Shown: positions 16,746 through 24,801 of the stretch, piece by piece
Layout of the letters: every line of letters begins with the position of its first letter
How positions within the stretch are numbered: the stretch's first letter is position 1
Origin: Maribacter ulvicola
Lineage (GTDB): Bacteria > Bacteroidota > Bacteroidia > Flavobacteriales > Flavobacteriaceae
Assembly (NCBI RefSeq): GCF_900155985.1
Contig: NZ_FTMA01000004.1
Coordinates: 124,001 to 188,000, forward strand
Reading direction: 5' to 3'
DNA: 64,000 nucleotides
Notes under the pieces: generated by a model
What the model was told of the DNA's origin: nothing
The model's input: the letters and a program-made list of their open reading frames with translations, nothing else
The model's database searches: none
Made by a program: the position numbers and the translations under genes

Positions 16746-17966
16746 TTATTTCTCGGTTAAAATTTTGTTGAAATCGTAGTCTGAAGGATTGTCTACATAT
16801 TTTTTTGCGTCCTCATAATCATCTTCACCTACGTAGAATAAATTTTGAAAGCATAATTCTGCCAATTCAGAATTGATATTGACCAAGCGAGGAGCTATTT
16901 TACCATTCTCATCTTGAATTTCCGATAAAAATAATGGGGTAATTTCGCCTCTAGAATTAGCAGTGACCATACAGCCACTTTTGCCTTCGTCAAATAATTT
17001 TTTTACGCCAAGACCTAGAACCGTACAAAGGGTAAGGTCAAAACCTATAGGTCTACAGCAGCGTAATTCATAGCCTAATTCTACTGGTCTGCTTTTAATA
17101 GCTATACCTAGCTTCTTTAGTTTCTTTTGAACAAGCATATTAAAGATATGCGCCTTGCTAACATTCCCTAATTCAGGGTGCCCATGATCGTCATAGGTGA
17201 ATTTAATTTCACACTTATCCAATTCAGATTCTGGCATATTGTGGAAAACCCCTTCACTAATTAATGCAACACCGTAATGAATACCTTCAATATTACGTTT
17301 GATCATGGATGAAATAACCATACGAACCACCTTGTCAAAAGTGATAGAGGTGCGATCAAACATTTCAGGAATAATCATCATTGGGTAATGACAGCTTGCC
17401 GCAATACCAAAAGCTAAATGGCCTGCAGATCTACCCATCGTTGACATTACAAACCAGTTTTGGCTGGTACGTGCATCTTCATAGGTAGTATTACCAATGC
17501 GTACACCTTCATCCTTTGCAGAATGAAAACCAAAAGTTGGGTTTCTATCCGGTAACGGTAAATCGTTATCAATGGTTTTGGGTACGTGAATATTAGCTAT
17601 AGAAATACCTTCTTTCTTTAGATAACCGGTAATTCTGTTGGCAGTAGAAGCAGTGTCGTCACCACCTATACTTACCAACAGTTTTACATTGTTATCAATA
17701 AAAAGGCTAGTGTTTAGCTTTTCGTTTTTAGGTTTAAAACGGCTCATTATCAATGTTGAGCCACCCCTACTAAAAATCCGGTCAGCATGGAAGAAATCAA
17801 ATTCCTTGATTTGCGGATTTTCATCGAAAATTCCCTTAAATCCTTCATGCAAACCTAAAACGCGATAATTATCTTTTAAGAAAGCCTTTGCCACGGTACT
17901 GATTACGGTATTTATACCCGGTGCAGGTCCGCCACCGCAAAGAATTAAAACAGATTTTTTCGACAT
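16746..17966 (-). CDS. phosphofructokinase with pyrophosphate-type active site
   Basis: A 406-residue PfkA-superfamily enzyme. The nucleotide/PPi loop GGGPAPGINT is at 11-20, GGDD at 101-104, and PKTIDND at 129-135. In E. coli PfkA the matching positions are Gly104 and Gly124. Asp at the first and Lys at the second mark the pyrophosphate-dependent, reversible enzymes, so PPi is the likely phosphoryl donor. It sits between kdgK and eda, 35 bases after kdgK and 9 bases before eda, in one operon. A PFK is not needed to reach pyruvate by the KDG route. A reversible one could move triose phosphates made by Eda up to fructose-6-phosphate. The donor assignment rests on two residues only. Confidence 0.85.
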   Translation of the reverse strand: MSKKSVLILCGGGPAPGINTVISTVAKAFLKDNYRVLGLHEGFKGIFDENPQIKEFDFFHADRIFSRGGSTLIMSRFKPKNEKLNTSLFIDNNVKLLVSIGGDDTASTANRITGYLKKEGISIANIHVPKTIDNDLPLPDRNPTFGFHSAKDEGVRIGNTTYEDARTSQNWFVMSTMGRSAGHLAFGIAASCHYPMMIIPEMFDRTSITFDKVVRMVISSMIKRNIEGIHYGVALISEGVFHNMPESELDKCEIKFTYDDHGHPELGNVSKAHIFNMLVQKKLKKLGIAIKSRPVELGYELRCCRPIGFDLTLCTVLGLGVKKLFDEGKSGCMVTANSRGEITPLFLSEIQDENGKIAPRLVNINSELAELCFQNLFYVGEDDYEDAKKYVDNPSDYDFNKILTEK

Positions 17967-18001
17967 TTTTTTATTTTAGAAGGTCTAAAGTGGTTTTCTA
18001 A

Positions 18002-19048
18002 TTATCTAGCAACTCTACCAGAAGCATCACCGCCCATAAGTTTCTCAACTTCAGAAACCGTTACAAGGTTGGCATCACCTTTAATAGTATGCTTTAAACA
18101 AGATGCAGCAACTGCAAAGTCAAGTGCATTCTGGTCATCTTCTGGGTATTTCAATAATCCGTAGATCAAACCACCCATAAAAGAATCACCACCACCAACA
18201 CGGTCAACGATATCGGTAATTTGGTATTGACGGGTTTCGTACATTTTATTTCCATCCCAAAGAACGCCTGCCCATGTATTATGAGAAGCAGAAATAGAAC
18301 CTCTTAATGTTGTAATTACCTTTTTAGCTTTAGGGAATTTTTTCATCATCTGCTTACATACAGATAAGAAAGCTTCGGCTTTAACATCGGCACCATCTTT
18401 ATGAACATCAAGACCTTCTGGGTGAATTCCAAAATGCTTTTCAGCATCTTCTTCGTTTCCTAAAATAATATCACAGTACTTGGTTAATCCTGCCATAACT
18501 TTTTCTCTATGAGAATCGTCACAGTATGTCCAAAGTTTAGCTCTATAATTTAAATCTGTAGAGATTGTAATTCCTTTTGCACTAGCAGCTTTAACAGCTT
18601 CTAAACAAACATCTGCAGCTCCTTGAGAAATTGCAGGTGTAATACCTGTCCAATGAAACCATTCAACACCTTCGAAAACAGCATCCCAATCGATCATTCC
18701 AGATTCTATTTCTGAAATAGCTGAATGAGCTCTATCGTAAACTACTTTACTACCTCTAGATACTGCTCCGGTTTCTAAGAAATAGATTCCTAAACGATCA
18801 CCACCGTAAACAATTTTATCTACGCCAACGCCTCTTTTACGCATTTCCATCATCGCACATTCACCAATATCATTTTTTGGTAATCGTGTAACGAAATCTA
18901 CAGGAACACCATAATTAGCTAAAGATACAGCTACGTTAGATTCTCCACCTCCGTAAACTACATCAAAATTATTAGCTTGAGAAAATCTTAAAAATCCTTG
19001 AGGTGCTAAACGAAGCATGATTTCACCGAATGTTACTACTTTTTTCAT
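18002..19048 (-). CDS. kdgK: 2-keto-3-deoxygluconate kinase (PfkB family)
   Basis: A 348-residue ribokinase/PfkB sugar kinase that phosphorylates KDG to KDPG. The N-terminal block GGGESNVAVSLANYG near residues 34-48 and the C-terminal signature DRVGGGDSFMGGLIYGLL with the catalytic Asp near residue 290 are present. Eda two genes on makes KDG the clear substrate. It is the first gene of the operon, 41 bases from a TTAATCGATTAA palindrome and divergent from the LacI-type regulator. Confidence 0.93.
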   Translation of the reverse strand: MKKVVTFGEIMLRLAPQGFLRFSQANNFDVVYGGGESNVAVSLANYGVPVDFVTRLPKNDIGECAMMEMRKRGVGVDKIVYGGDRLGIYFLETGAVSRGSKVVYDRAHSAISEIESGMIDWDAVFEGVEWFHWTGITPAISQGAADVCLEAVKAASAKGITISTDLNYRAKLWTYCDDSHREKVMAGLTKYCDIILGNEEDAEKHFGIHPEGLDVHKDGADVKAEAFLSVCKQMMKKFPKAKKVITTLRGSISASHNTWAGVLWDGNKMYETRQYQITDIVDRVGGGDSFMGGLIYGLLKYPEDDQNALDFAVAASCLKHTIKGDANLVTVSEVEKLMGGDASGRVAR

Positions 19049-19088
19049 GTTGTATTATAAGTTTAATAAGTTCTGATTTACAATTGGT

Positions 19089-19100
19089 TTAATCGATTAA
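19089..19100. promoter_or_regulatory. candidate LacI-type operator for kdgK
   Basis: A perfect 12-bp palindrome TTAATCGATTAA with central CG, inside the wider GGTTTAATCGATTAACC, lies 41 bases upstream of kdgK. An identical core recurs at 19168-19179, 79 bases away. The central CG in an inverted repeat is the pattern of LacI-family operators. Confidence 0.75.
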
Positions 19101-19135
19101 CCACTTTGGGTAAAAAATAACCAAAACAGACATTT

Positions 19136-19179
19136 TTTGTTTAAGTTAATTAAAGTCTTACTTTTGGTTAATCGATTAA
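19136..19179 (+). promoter_or_regulatory. promoter and LacI-type operator of the lacI-like gene
   Basis: A consensus Bacteroidetes promoter: TTTG at 19136-19139, a 19-base spacer, and TACTTTTG at 19159-19166. The expected transcription start falls inside the palindrome TTAATCGATTAA at 19168-19179, so bound repressor would block the regulator's own promoter. The leader to the TTG start is about 25 bases. Confidence 0.75.
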
Positions 19180-19198
19180 ACAAATATATATAAACTAA

Positions 19199-20215
19199 TT
19201 GAATAAAAAAAGAACAACTTTAAAAGACATTGCAAATGTTTTAAGTATATCTACTGCAGCTGTTTCGAAAGCTTTAAATGATGATGCACGCATAAGTGTA
19301 AAAACCAAGAAAGCCGTAAAACAGGTAGCTAAAGAATTAAATTATCAACCTAATCATTTGGCAAGTGCCTTAAGAAAAGGAAAAAGTAAGTTAGTGGGTT
19401 TAATAGTGCCTAGAACTAATAGCAATTTCTTTTCTTCTGTAGTTGAGAATATGGAGGAGGTGCTTAATAAAGCAGGGTATAACATCATAATAACGCAATC
19501 TAACGAGTCATTTGAAAAAGAGTGTGACAATATTGATACCTTACTTTATCTACAAGTAGATGGTATTATAGCATCAATGGCAAATGAAACGGTGGATCTA
19601 TCATATTATGAAAAAATAAAGTCTAATGGAATCCCCTTAATTCTGTTTGATAGGGGGGAAAACGATCTGAATGTCGATTATGTTGGTATTAATGATTATG
19701 ACAGTAGTCATAAGATTATAGCGCATTTGGTAGCACAGGGCTGTAAGCGTATTGCACATATAGGCGGTTATCGTAGAACGCGAATATTTAATAACAGAAT
19801 ACGTGGTTATGTAGATGCCATAAAAAAGCATAACCTGCCACATGATGATGAGTTACTAATAGAAAGTGGTTTAACCTTGGAAGACGGTAGGCGTCAAATT
19901 GAAAAGTTACTGGCTTTAAAAAATAGACCCGATGCTGTTTACGTAGCAAGTGATTATGCTGCTTTAGGCGCATTGCAGGTTTTAAAAGAAAGAAATATTA
20001 AGGTTCCTGAAGAATTAAAATTGGTTGGTTTTGGTAATGAGCCGTTTACTTCTTTAGTGACACCATCAATTACAAGTATAAGTCAGCACAGTAAGCAAAT
20101 TGGAAAGTTGGCCGCCCAAACTTTTTTAGGTTATGTGGATAAAGATGTGGTTGAGCAGTCGTTAAATAAAATAATTCTAGATTCAGAATTAATCATACGA
20201 GATTCTTCTAAATAA
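19199..20215 (+). CDS. LacI family regulator of the KDG operon
   Basis: A 338-residue LacI/GalR protein. The helix-turn-helix and hinge are at residues 4-60 (TTLKDIANVLSISTAAVSKALNDDARIS, then NYQPNHLASALRKGKSKLVGLIVP, in outline), followed by a periplasmic-binding-protein-like sensor domain (VVENMEEVLNKAGYNIIITQ, VPEELKLVGFGNEPF). The start is a TTG at 19199, because no ATG precedes the HTH in frame. It is divergent from kdgK, and identical palindromes lie in front of both. An effector such as KDG or KDPG is inferred. The 3' end shares a bidirectional terminator with the SDR gene. Confidence 0.9.
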   Translation: MNKKRTTLKDIANVLSISTAAVSKALNDDARISVKTKKAVKQVAKELNYQPNHLASALRKGKSKLVGLIVPRTNSNFFSSVVENMEEVLNKAGYNIIITQSNESFEKECDNIDTLLYLQVDGIIASMANETVDLSYYEKIKSNGIPLILFDRGENDLNVDYVGINDYDSSHKIIAHLVAQGCKRIAHIGGYRRTRIFNNRIRGYVDAIKKHNLPHDDELLIESGLTLEDGRRQIEKLLALKNRPDAVYVASDYAALGALQVLKERNIKVPEELKLVGFGNEPFTSLVTPSITSISQHSKQIGKLAAQTFLGYVDKDVVEQSLNKIILDSELIIRDSSK

Positions 20216-20254
20216 AAAAAGCATTATCATGAATTCACGATAATGCTTTTAAAA
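20214..20254. terminator. bidirectional terminator between lacI-like gene and SDR
   Basis: Stem GCATTATC (20221-20228) and GATAATGC (20239-20246) with a 10-base loop, flanked by an A-run on the left and a T-run on the right. It can end both convergent transcripts. Confidence 0.85.
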
Positions 20255-20273
20255 AGGTATAAATATTTAATTA

Positions 20274-21035
20274 CTAAATTCCTAAAGCTTGACCGCCACC
20301 AATTTGTACAGTTTCTGCGGTAATGAAAGCAGCATCTTTACTAGCTAAGAAAGAAACCACACCGGCAACATCTTCTGGCTGGCCTAGTCTACCTAACATG
20401 ATGTTATTTGCCCATGAAGCAAAAACTTCTGGTTTCGTAGCTTTAATTTGAGCATGGAAAGGCGTATCAATAGTACCGGGAGATACTGCATTTGCTCTAA
20501 TACCATATTCAGCTAAATCTTTTGCTAATGCTCTAGTTAAGGCATGAACTCCTGCTTTAGAAGTACCGTAAATACCAGCACCTGGTCCACCGGCTGTCCA
20601 CCCAGCATTAGATGTATAGTTGATAATTGATGGGTGTTCACCTTTTTTAAGGTAAGGTATGGCAGCTCTAGAAGCAAAGAAAGCTGAATCTAGGTTCAGT
20701 GCCATTACCGATCGATAAAATTCAGTAGTCATTTCTTCAAATCGAGCTCTACCTCCTAATCCACCTGCATTATTTACAAGCGTATCTATTTTACCATATT
20801 TTTCACCTATAGCTTTAATGTTTTTTGCTACAGCTTCTTCATTGGTAACATCAAATCCTAAATACTCAGCAGTAATACCTTCTGCTGTAAGTTCTTTAAT
20901 TCGATCTGCACCAGCTGCGTCATCTATTCCATTTAAGATAACGGTATACCCATCTTGTCCTAATCTTTTAGCAACTGCAAATCCAATTCCGCCAGTTGCT
21001 CCTGTAATTACTGCTACTTTTCCTTCTGTACTCAT
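20274..21035 (-). CDS. SDR oxidoreductase, probable DEH reductase
   Basis: A 253-residue classical short-chain dehydrogenase with TGATGGIGFAVAKRL near residues 10-24, NNAGG, the catalytic YGTSKAG (Tyr and Lys near 157-161), and a C-terminal FLASKDAAFITAETVQIGGG. It lies after the MFS transporter gene (39 bases) in the alginate locus. In alginate degraders an SDR at this position reduces 4-deoxy-L-erythro-5-hexoseulose uronate to KDG, and that role is inferred here. KduD-type 2-dehydro-3-deoxygluconate dehydrogenase is the main alternative. NADH or NADPH preference is not judged. Confidence 0.85.
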   Translation of the reverse strand: MSTEGKVAVITGATGGIGFAVAKRLGQDGYTVILNGIDDAAGADRIKELTAEGITAEYLGFDVTNEEAVAKNIKAIGEKYGKIDTLVNNAGGLGGRARFEEMTTEFYRSVMALNLDSAFFASRAAIPYLKKGEHPSIINYTSNAGWTAGGPGAGIYGTSKAGVHALTRALAKDLAEYGIRANAVSPGTIDTPFHAQIKATKPEVFASWANNIMLGRLGQPEDVAGVVSFLASKDAAFITAETVQIGGGQALGI

Positions 21036-21074
21036 GATATAATTTATTTTATCTATTCTTAATTCAGTTTACTA

Positions 21075-22364
21075 TTATTTTTTGGTGCTTGGGATATATT
21101 TTTTTACGGGTTCAACCTTTTTAATCAAAACCAAAACAGCAAGAACACCTAAGACTACTGCTATGCATATAGCGATAAATGCCGGGGTATAAGAGTTGGC
21201 TGTAATTTTACCTACAAACCAGTTCATGATCATTGGTGATACTGCTGCCACTGTACCGGCCATACCTGCTAGGGTACCCACAGAAGGTCCGCTAAACATA
21301 TCACTAGATAGCGTTTGTATGTTGCCAATGGCGAATTGGAAACCAAATAAGGCTAGACCTGCAAGATATATGAAGGTCATAAAATTATCTTGTTTTACTA
21401 GGGTAATGATACCCACAAAGCCCATAAGGATGAGGATTGCCCCAAAGATAATTGTCGCTTTTCTTGAAATATCTACAGAATATTTTTTCATCAATTCACC
21501 ACATACCATACCGCCCGCAATACTTCCGACTGCTGCCATCAGATATGTAATCCACATGGTATTTGCAATCTGTTCAATGCTTAACCCAAATTTATTATTA
21601 AGATAAATAGGCATCCATGCAGCAAAGAACCACCAAATTGGCTCAATGAAAAATCTACATAACAAAATACCCCATGACTCTTTGTAGCTAAGAATAGCAC
21701 TTACGCTAAGGCTTTTCCTTTTAACGCCCGTATCTTCATCTAGAATTCTGTCGGAAAGGATCAGTTCTCTTTCTTTGTCTGTAACCCAAGGGTGCTTCTC
21801 TGGCGTAGATTTATTTAAGAACAACCAAGGAATAACCCATAGTAAGCCAATAGCACCTAAAATAATGTAAGTGGTTTTCCATCCAAATTGAGCATATAGA
21901 AATACGATTATAAAAGGTGCAATAACGTTCCCAATAGATGCACCTGCATTAAATATGCCTTGAGCAATGGCTCTTTCTTTTACGGGAAACCATTCTCCAT
22001 TACTTTTTACCGCACCGGGCCAATTACCTGCTTCTCCCAAGCCAAGTGCACCTCTAAAAATAGATAGGGACACGATACCGCCGGCAAAAGCGTGAAGTAC
22101 AGAGGCCACAGACCATACAATAATAGAAACGGTAAAGCCAAGTCTTGTTCCTATTTGGTCATATAGTTTTCCTGAAGCAAATTTACCAATGGCATATGCC
22201 GCAAGAAATATGTTGAACATAAAGGCATAATCTGCCTTGTCCATGCCCAGGTCTTTTCCCATTTCCGGCCAAAGTAAAGCGAATGCAGTTCTATCGATAT
22301 AATTGATAACTGTTGCTATAAAAATAAGCACAATAATCCACCACCTTAATCCTTTAATTTTCAT
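21075..22364 (-). CDS. MFS transporter, hexuronate (ExuT-like) family
   Basis: A 429-residue protein with 12 predicted helices, of the anion:cation symporter group of the major facilitator family. The N-terminal RWWIIVLIFIATVINYIDRTAFALLWP block and the GALGLGEAGNWPGAVKSNGEWFP block (in outline) are the family hallmark; ExuT and related uronate carriers share them. Within the alginate locus it should bring unsaturated monouronate or DEH from periplasm to cytoplasm. The gap of 120 bases after gntR shows no operator like the four others, so it may be read from the gntR promoter. Confidence 0.88.
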   Translation of the reverse strand: MKIKGLRWWIIVLIFIATVINYIDRTAFALLWPEMGKDLGMDKADYAFMFNIFLAAYAIGKFASGKLYDQIGTRLGFTVSIIVWSVASVLHAFAGGIVSLSIFRGALGLGEAGNWPGAVKSNGEWFPVKERAIAQGIFNAGASIGNVIAPFIIVFLYAQFGWKTTYIILGAIGLLWVIPWLFLNKSTPEKHPWVTDKERELILSDRILDEDTGVKRKSLSVSAILSYKESWGILLCRFFIEPIWWFFAAWMPIYLNNKFGLSIEQIANTMWITYLMAAVGSIAGGMVCGELMKKYSVDISRKATIIFGAILILMGFVGIITLVKQDNFMTFIYLAGLALFGFQFAIGNIQTLSSDMFSGPSVGTLAGMAGTVAAVSPMIMNWFVGKITANSYTPAFIAICIAVVLGVLAVLVLIKKVEPVKKYIPSTKK

Positions 22365-22484
22365 AATTCTGTGCTTTTTTTGGTTTAGTTTGTTGATGAA
22401 AATAGTTCGTCTTGATTATTTTAATAATCTAAAAACACTTTGATTTTTCACTGATTTCTTTGTCGATATACTATCGTTCTACCT

Positions 22485-23186
22485 TTAAATGTTATAACAA
22501 TACTTATAAAGTTCCTTGAAGTGAATTTTCATCATTTCTTTGGCCTTTTGAGTATTCTGCTCTTTTATAGCTTCAAATATGTCTTGATGTTCTCTTATTC
22601 TTTTTGGTCCTTGATTCTTATCACAAACATGATACTTCTCAAAATTGTTGATAATCTCTGGCGTTATAATCAACATCATTCTATTAATGGTACTATTTCT
22701 ACATGCCTGTGCAATAGCTAAATGAAAAAGCAAATCTTCCTGAACGGCGTCTTCATTGTTCAGTACTTTTTCTTTGTAAGATTCTAAAGCCGCTTCCATC
22801 TTTTTTAAATCGTCATTAGTTCTTCTTTGTGCTGCCAGTCTTACGGTTTTAAGCTCAAGTAAAATTCTTGTTTCAACCAGTGATTTAAAATCTGGATCTT
22901 CTAATCCAAGAATATCATTCATCATACCGTTCATGGCAACAGGACCAATGTCTGCTACAAAAGTTCCACTTTGCGGTTTAGATTTTAATATGCCATAGAA
23001 TTCCAGTTTCTGAATTGTTTCACGTACATTTCCTCTACTTACTCCAAAACGCTCAGATAACATACGTTCTGAAGGTAATTTATCGCCAGGTTCAAGATTT
23101 TTGTTATTTATTAAATCTCGAATGTTTGCAATAATATTATTGTGGAGTTCTTTGTGTTCATTTCTTGTTAAGATTTCTAACTTCAT
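22485..23186 (-). CDS. GntR/FadR family regulator of the alginate regulon
   Basis: A 233-residue regulator with an N-terminal winged helix (residues 10-75: INNKNLEPGDKLPSERMLSERFGVSRGNVRETIQKLE region) and a C-terminal all-helical FCD domain (90-225) with the metal/ligand histidines in LLFHLAIAQAC and REHQDIFEAI. It lies between susD and the MFS gene. The palindromic operator in front of its own gene recurs at three other alginate promoters, so it is the best candidate for the protein that binds them. The ligand, perhaps a DEH or KDG-like intermediate, is inferred. Confidence 0.88.
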   Translation of the reverse strand: MKLEILTRNEHKELHNNIIANIRDLINNKNLEPGDKLPSERMLSERFGVSRGNVRETIQKLEFYGILKSKPQSGTFVADIGPVAMNGMMNDILGLEDPDFKSLVETRILLELKTVRLAAQRRTNDDLKKMEAALESYKEKVLNNEDAVQEDLLFHLAIAQACRNSTINRMMLIITPEIINNFEKYHVCDKNQGPKRIREHQDIFEAIKEQNTQKAKEMMKIHFKELYKYCYNI

Positions 23187-23211
23187 ATATCACGTTTAAT
23201 TACTATTATAA

Positions 23212-23264
23212 ATTGGTTAACCAGATTGGTTTGTCAAATTTATAAAAATAACTGTGTTATCAAA
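23212..23264 (-). promoter_or_regulatory. gntR promoter with GntR-type operator
   Basis: On the reverse strand: TTTG (23264-23261), an 18-base spacer, and TAAATTTG (23242-23235). The operator ATTGGTTAACCAGATTGGTT and following bases occupy 23212-23239, overlapping the -7 box and the expected start site. The same arrangement occurs at 34820-34875 and 38537-38598. Confidence 0.75.
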
Positions 23265-23313
23265 TTTTTCAAGAGTTTAATCTTAGAAACTTTACTTGAA
23301 ACCTGAGTTAAGA

Positions 23314-23350
23314 AAGATTAACTGGCTTTCTCAAAAAAGCCAGCAATCTT
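23314..23350 (-). terminator. hairpin downstream of susD (possible terminator or attenuator)
   Basis: Stem AAGATT-aa-CTGGCTT (23314-23328) pairs with AAGCCAG-c-AATCTT (23337-23350). It lies about 110 bases past the susD stop and before the gntR promoter. The T-run after it is weak, so it may only slow transcription or protect the 3' end of the susCD mRNA. Confidence 0.5.
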
Positions 23351-23460
23351 AAGGAACCAACTCAAACAACTTTCTTTAAATAATGCTTTAATTTTTAATA
23401 TAGATATATTCCATAAGTTAATGCATGAACTTACAGATTGTAAAAATCAAAGCGTATAAG

Positions 23461-24791
23461 TTAATACCCTGGGTTCTGTGTAATAACACCGTCAGTAGCA
23501 AGTATTTCTGAAATTGGTATTGGAAACAAATGGTAATTAGTACTAATTGTTTCTCCCATTTCTGCATCAACAGCGCCTGTTCTTACTAAATCGAACCATC
23601 TTTGTCCTTCAAAAGCTAACTCAAGTCTTCTTTCATCAAGAATTACTTTTCTAACTTCAGCTTGTGTGGTAGCTGTACCAACTAAACTAGTTAAACCAGC
23701 TCTTGATCTTATTGGATCTAACAAAGCAAGTACATCATCAGCACTAGAACCATTTTCATTTAATGCTTCGGCATATAACAAAATAACATCTGCCAATCGA
23801 ATCTCAATCCAATCGTGTTCACCTCCTAAACCACCTTCTTTAGGAAACTTTATAGCAGTTGTACCATCTTCACTAAGGGTTACAGCCCTTCTTAAATCAG
23901 TACCACCACCGTTAGCATCGCTAGCATCAAAAGCAGCTACTAAATCGGCATCTACTGGTAAATCAGATTTTGAATCATCTCCAACAAACCAGTTCCAGAA
24001 GTCAGAACCAAAAGAATACTCGTCTACTATAGAGCTTGATACTTGCGTAGCATATATAATTTCAGAATTACCTACTTCGTTTTCAGCTCCAAAAACTTCA
24101 TTGAAATTATCTTTCAAACTAACATTTGTTGCATTTACAACTGCCGCTAATAATGGTGCGGCACTTGCATAATCACCTTGAGCTGCATAAGTTTTACCTA
24201 ATAACCCTTGAGCTGCTAATTTAGAAGCTCTTCCATCAACAATTTCAGTACTTAAAACTGCTATTGCATCATTCAAATCAGGAATAATAACATTATTGTA
24301 AACATCAGTTGCAGGCTGTCTAACCAAAGAAGCAGTATCTTCTATACTTGGAGAGGCAGATAAATTAACCGTGACATCACCAAAAACTTGCACTAATTTA
24401 AAATATGATAAAGCTCTTAAAAACTTTGCTTCACCAATTTCTACTGCGTCCGTGGAATTTTCAATTACGTTATTGGCAGATAAAATTGACTTATATGCCG
24501 CTGTATAGAAAGGGCCAAAAAATGATCTTCCATCGTTGTTAATTCATTGTCATAGACATCAAAGGCCGTATAGGGCGCTTCATCCATTAGAGCATTATCA
24601 GCTCTAAATTCACCCATTATTGCCATTGGGGTTACAGTACCAAGCTGGTAATAATATGCTGCATTTAAAACTCCTTCAAAATCAGTCAATGAATCTGAAC
24701 TCGCAATATTAGAAGGAAATTGATCTAAATCCCTGTCACATGCTGTTGTCAACAACAATGACCCCATTAATAATATATATACTTTTTTCAT
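23461..24791 (-). pseudogene. SusD-like lipoprotein, broken by a frameshift
   Basis: Surface glycan-binding SusD/RagB lipoprotein of the alginate uptake pair, in two frames. The first frame (24791 down to 24465) has a lipoprotein signal (LLTTACDRD) and reads normally to MEDHF. The second frame carries FFGPFYTAAYKSILSANNV and continues to the canonical IPISEI..ITQNPGY end. The switch lies at a T-run of six (A-run on the plus strand at 24517-24522); one extra T would restore GAT CAT TTT TTT GGC and a 443-residue protein. The length supports this: 1331 bases plus one is a multiple of three. Translation of the written sequence stops after 108 residues. It could be a real mutation, a phase-variable tract or a base-calling error. 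Confidence 0.9.
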
Positions 24792-24801
24792 TTTTACTTA
24801 T

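Noticed and set aside
23461-24393. The second part of susD as a separate gene starting MQVFGDV
   Set aside because: The frame continues upstream with good SusD sequence and no start, so it is the second half of a frameshifted gene.
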